The position numbers and the translations under genes are program-made. Shown here one piece after another: positions 5,841 through 7,674 of a stretch of 7,674 nt of DNA (positions are counted from its first letter, which is position 1; the number at the start of each line of letters is the position of its first letter). The DNA comes from Janthinobacterium sp. (GTDB taxonomy: Bacteria > Pseudomonadota > Gammaproteobacteria > Burkholderiales > Burkholderiaceae_D), in the NCBI GenBank assembly GCA_003482555.1, contig DMYQ01000124.1:27701-35374 (forward strand), read 5' to 3'. The notes beneath the pieces are model-generated. The model did not search any database. It was not told the DNA's origin and worked only from the letters and a program-made list of their open reading frames with translations.

Positions 5841-6329
5841 ATGACCATTAAACCCTTCCTCCTCGCCGCCAGTCTGATGGCGCTCGTTTCGAGCGCCATG
5901 GCCGCTGACGTGGGCGTGTCGATCAATGTCGGTCAGCCGGGCTTCTATGGCCGCATCGACATCGGTCAATTTCCCCAGCCTCAGGTGATTTACGCGCAAC
6001 CGGTCATAATCGAGCGTCCCCTGCGCTACATCGAACGCCAGCCCATCTACCTGCGCGTGCCGCCCGGTTACGCGCAAAACTGGGGCCGCCATTGCCGCGC
6101 CTACAACGCTTGCGGCCAGCAAGTGTATTTCGTCCAGGATGACTGGTATCGCAATGAATATGCGCCGCGTTACCGCGAACAGCACGGCTTCCACGACCGC
6201 GGCCATGGCTACGGTCGCGACGAACGCCGGCATGAAGAGCGCCACGACGAACATCACGACAATGGCCGCGGCCATGGCGGCCATGGCGGCGAAGGTCGCG
6301 GCGAAGGGCACGGACGCCACGGCGACTAA
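5841..6329 (+). CDS. Exported protein with His/Gly/Arg-rich C-terminal tail
   Basis: This encodes a 162-residue precursor. MTIKPFLLAASLMALVSSAM followed by A|ADVGVS is a clear Sec signal peptide (about 21 residues), giving a mature periplasmic or secreted protein of about 141 residues. The conserved-looking body has SINVGQPGFYGRIDIGQF, PQVIYAQPVIIERP, IYLRVPPGYAQNWGRHC and NACGQQVYFVQDDWY. Two cysteines 7 residues apart (HC...AC) could form a disulfide or help bind metal. The final 48 residues contain 11 histidines among Gly/Arg/Asp/Glu, a likely disordered, possibly metal-binding tail. I recall proteins with this body in Burkholderiales labelled hypothetical; no function is known to me. Starts at 5769 (GTG) and 5826 (ATG) are also open, but 5841 has AAAGAG at a suitable distance and gives the standard signal peptide. 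The stop is 35 nt before ndh, suggesting co-transcription. Confidence 0.8.
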   Translation: MTIKPFLLAASLMALVSSAMAADVGVSINVGQPGFYGRIDIGQFPQPQVIYAQPVIIERPLRYIERQPIYLRVPPGYAQNWGRHCRAYNACGQQVYFVQDDWYRNEYAPRYREQHGFHDRGHGYGRDERRHEERHDEHHDNGRGHGGHGGEGRGEGHGRHGD

Positions 6330-6352
6330 GCGCCACGGGCGGCGGCATCGAC

Positions 6353-6360
6353 AGGGAGGT
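6353..6360 (+). promoter_or_regulatory. Strong Shine-Dalgarno fixing a TTG start for ndh
   Basis: AGGGAGGT is nearly a perfect anti-16S match, with GGAGG ending 5 nt before the TTG at 6365. No in-frame ATG or GTG lies between the preceding gene's stop and the FAD motif, so this site decides the start. Confidence 0.85.
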
Positions 6361-6364
6361 TTTT

Positions 6365-7663
6365 TTGCATAGCAAAATTGTCATCGTCGGCGGCGGAGCG
6401 GGCGGCCTCGAGCTGGCCTGCAAGCTGGGCCGCAAACTGGGTGCCGGCCAGGTGATGCTGGTCGATAGTCGCCTGTACCATATCTGGAAGCCTTCCCTGC
6501 ACGAGGTGGCCGCCGGCACCCTGGACATTCACCAGGAGGGCTTGTCTTACCAGATGCTGGCCCACGACAACAGTTTTACCTTTGTGTATGGGGCGCTGAC
6601 GGCCCTGGACGCCCGCGCCAGCAGTCTGACGCTGGGGTCCGTCGCCGGCGCCGACCAGGAAGAGGTGATGCCGGAACGGCACATCGGCTTCGATTCGCTG
6701 GTGCTGGCCGTCGGCAGCACCTCGAATTATTTTGGCGTGCCGGGCGCGCGCGAGAACACGATCGCCTTGAACGCAACCGAAGACGCGGAACGCTTCCGTC
6801 TGAAATTGCTCAAGCTTTTGTCGTTGGCCGAGCTGAGCAAGGAGGGCGGGCCCGCGGCCAGGGTCGACATCGTCATCATCGGCGGCGGCGCCACCGGCGT
6901 CGAACTGGCCGCCGAACTGCGCGAAGCGAGCGGGGTCTACGCGGCCTATGGTTTTCAAAGGTTGCGCGCGCTCGAAGATGTCAGCATCACCCTGCTCGAA
7001 GGGGCGCCGCGCATCCTGGCGCCGCTGCCGCAACGGGTCTCCGACGCGGCCGTCGAGCTCTTGCGCAAGCGCGCCATCAAGGTGTTCACCGATACCCGCG
7101 TCACCGCCATCGATGGCGACAAGGTTTGCGTGGCCGGCGGCGCCGATTACCCCGCCAATCTGTGCGTCTGGGCGGCCGGCATCAAGGCTCCCGATTTTCT
7201 CGCCCATCTGGGCTTGCCCACCCATCGTGGCGGCCAGATCGAGGTCGACGCCATGCTGGCCGTGCCCGGCTTTCCCCACATTCACGCGATCGGCGATTGC
7301 GCCGCCTGCCCCGGCAGCGACGGCAAACTGGTGCCGCCGCGGGCCCAGGCCGCGCATCAGCAGGCCGATTATCTGCGCCGCAATTTCCTGCTGCTGGCGG
7401 CCGGCAAGCCGGCGCAGAGCAAGCCCTTCGTCTACCACGACTATGGTTCCCTGGTTTCCTTTGGCAGCAGCACTTCGGTGGGCACCTTGATGGGTTCGCT
7501 AAAGGGCTTGAGCTGGTTCGTCGAGGGTTTCGTGGCGCGCATGATGTATGTCAGCTTGCACCTGTTGCATCACCAGGCCGTGCTGGGCACGGTGCGCACC
7601 GGCGTGCTGGCCGTGGCCCGCTTCTTGATCAAGCGCGGCAAGCCGCTCGTCAAGTTGCACTAA
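6365..7663 (+). CDS. ndh: Type II NADH:quinone oxidoreductase (NDH-2)
   Basis: This encodes a 432-residue, single-subunit, non-proton-pumping NADH dehydrogenase that passes electrons from NADH through FAD to quinone at the inner face of the cytoplasmic membrane. The FAD-binding motif is at the very N-terminus (KIVIVGGGAGGLELA, glycines about 9-14). YHIWKPSLHEVAAGTLD matches the NDH-2 block near the isoalloxazine. The NADH-binding motif is VDIVIIGGGATGVELAAEL (about 168-186), and the second FAD block is HIHAIGDCA (about 305-313) followed by VPPRAQAAHQQA, the conserved quinone/flavin-side segment. The C-terminus (FVARMMYVSLHLLHHQAVLG, then basic RFLIKRGKPLVKLH) is the expected amphipathic membrane anchor. 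It starts at TTG, which is unusual, but the strong ribosome site supports it and later starts would delete the FAD motif. It is probably co-transcribed with the upstream exported His-rich gene; no intact terminator is seen before the window ends. Confidence 0.95.
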   Translation: MHSKIVIVGGGAGGLELACKLGRKLGAGQVMLVDSRLYHIWKPSLHEVAAGTLDIHQEGLSYQMLAHDNSFTFVYGALTALDARASSLTLGSVAGADQEEVMPERHIGFDSLVLAVGSTSNYFGVPGARENTIALNATEDAERFRLKLLKLLSLAELSKEGGPAARVDIVIIGGGATGVELAAELREASGVYAAYGFQRLRALEDVSITLLEGAPRILAPLPQRVSDAAVELLRKRAIKVFTDTRVTAIDGDKVCVAGGADYPANLCVWAAGIKAPDFLAHLGLPTHRGGQIEVDAMLAVPGFPHIHAIGDCAACPGSDGKLVPPRAQAAHQQADYLRRNFLLLAAGKPAQSKPFVYHDYGSLVSFGSSTSVGTLMGSLKGLSWFVEGFVARMMYVSLHLLHHQAVLGTVRTGVLAVARFLIKRGKPLVKLH

Positions 7664-7674
7664 GTTGCACTAAG
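7652..7674. repeat. 10-bp tandem duplication across the ndh stop codon
   Basis: AAGTTGCACT occurs twice in direct succession (7652-7661, 7662-7671), followed by AAG, which may begin a third copy beyond the window. The ndh stop TAA (7661-7663) straddles the junction, so the protein ends ...KLH whether or not the second copy is present. It is consistent with replication slippage. Confidence 0.7.

Noticed and set aside
4890..6320. 476-codon open frame on the minus strand opposite the beta-barrel and His-rich protein genes
   Set aside because: The plus-strand genes have signal peptides and family-like motifs, while the antisense translation is compositionally biased and has no recognisable start context.
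6326..7438. 370-codon open frame on the minus strand opposite ndh
   Set aside because: It is fully explained as the shadow of the strongly recognised NDH-2 coding frame.

Overview
The window is a compact, high-GC chromosomal stretch from a Gram-negative bacterium. The most likely source is a beta-proteobacterium of the Oxalobacteraceae (Massilia/Duganella/Janthinobacterium group). This rests on the GC-rich codon use, the Lrp/DadA/DadX set, two exported envelope proteins with Gram-negative features, and a GGGGTCAGGTC...GACCTGACCCC inverted repeat of a type I remember from that group. The taxonomic call comes from recall and composition, not from a search.

Region 1 (1-3074) is a D-amino-acid/alanine catabolic locus. 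An Lrp-type regulator (minus strand) is divergent from dadA (D-amino acid dehydrogenase) and dadX (PLP alanine racemase), which lie 3 nt apart and form an operon. The racemase converts L-alanine to D-alanine, and DadA oxidises D-alanine to pyruvate and ammonia, feeding electrons to the respiratory chain. The 107-nt divergent spacer is AT-rich and holds an Lrp-box-like sequence. Three 12-bp tandem units sit at the extreme left edge.

Region 2 (3075-3944) opens with a perfect 29-bp-arm inverted repeat directly after dadX, resembling a REP/MITE element. It is followed by an operator-like dyad (TGTGGCAA-N12-TTGCCACA) upstream of a small NAD(P)H-dependent FMN reductase (ChrR/YieF-like), which ends in a clear intrinsic terminator.

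Region 3 (3945-5669) has an unrecognised 258-aa cytoplasmic protein on the minus strand. Divergent from it is an exported, probably beta-barrel outer-membrane protein resembling the 'MetA-pathway of phenol degradation'/transporter family.

Region 4 (5670-7674) has a small exported protein with a His/Gly/Arg-rich tail. 35 nt further on is a type II NADH dehydrogenase starting at TTG behind a strong Shine-Dalgarno sequence. The two may be co-transcribed. NDH-2 and DadA both deliver electrons to quinone, but nothing here shows co-regulation.

No gap without a gene exceeds 300 nt. I see no tRNA, rRNA, CRISPR array, transposase gene or phage gene. Most of the window looks like ordinary core or near-core genome. 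The best unexplained items are the two dyads between dadX and the FMN reductase, the unknown minus-strand gene and the His-rich exported protein.
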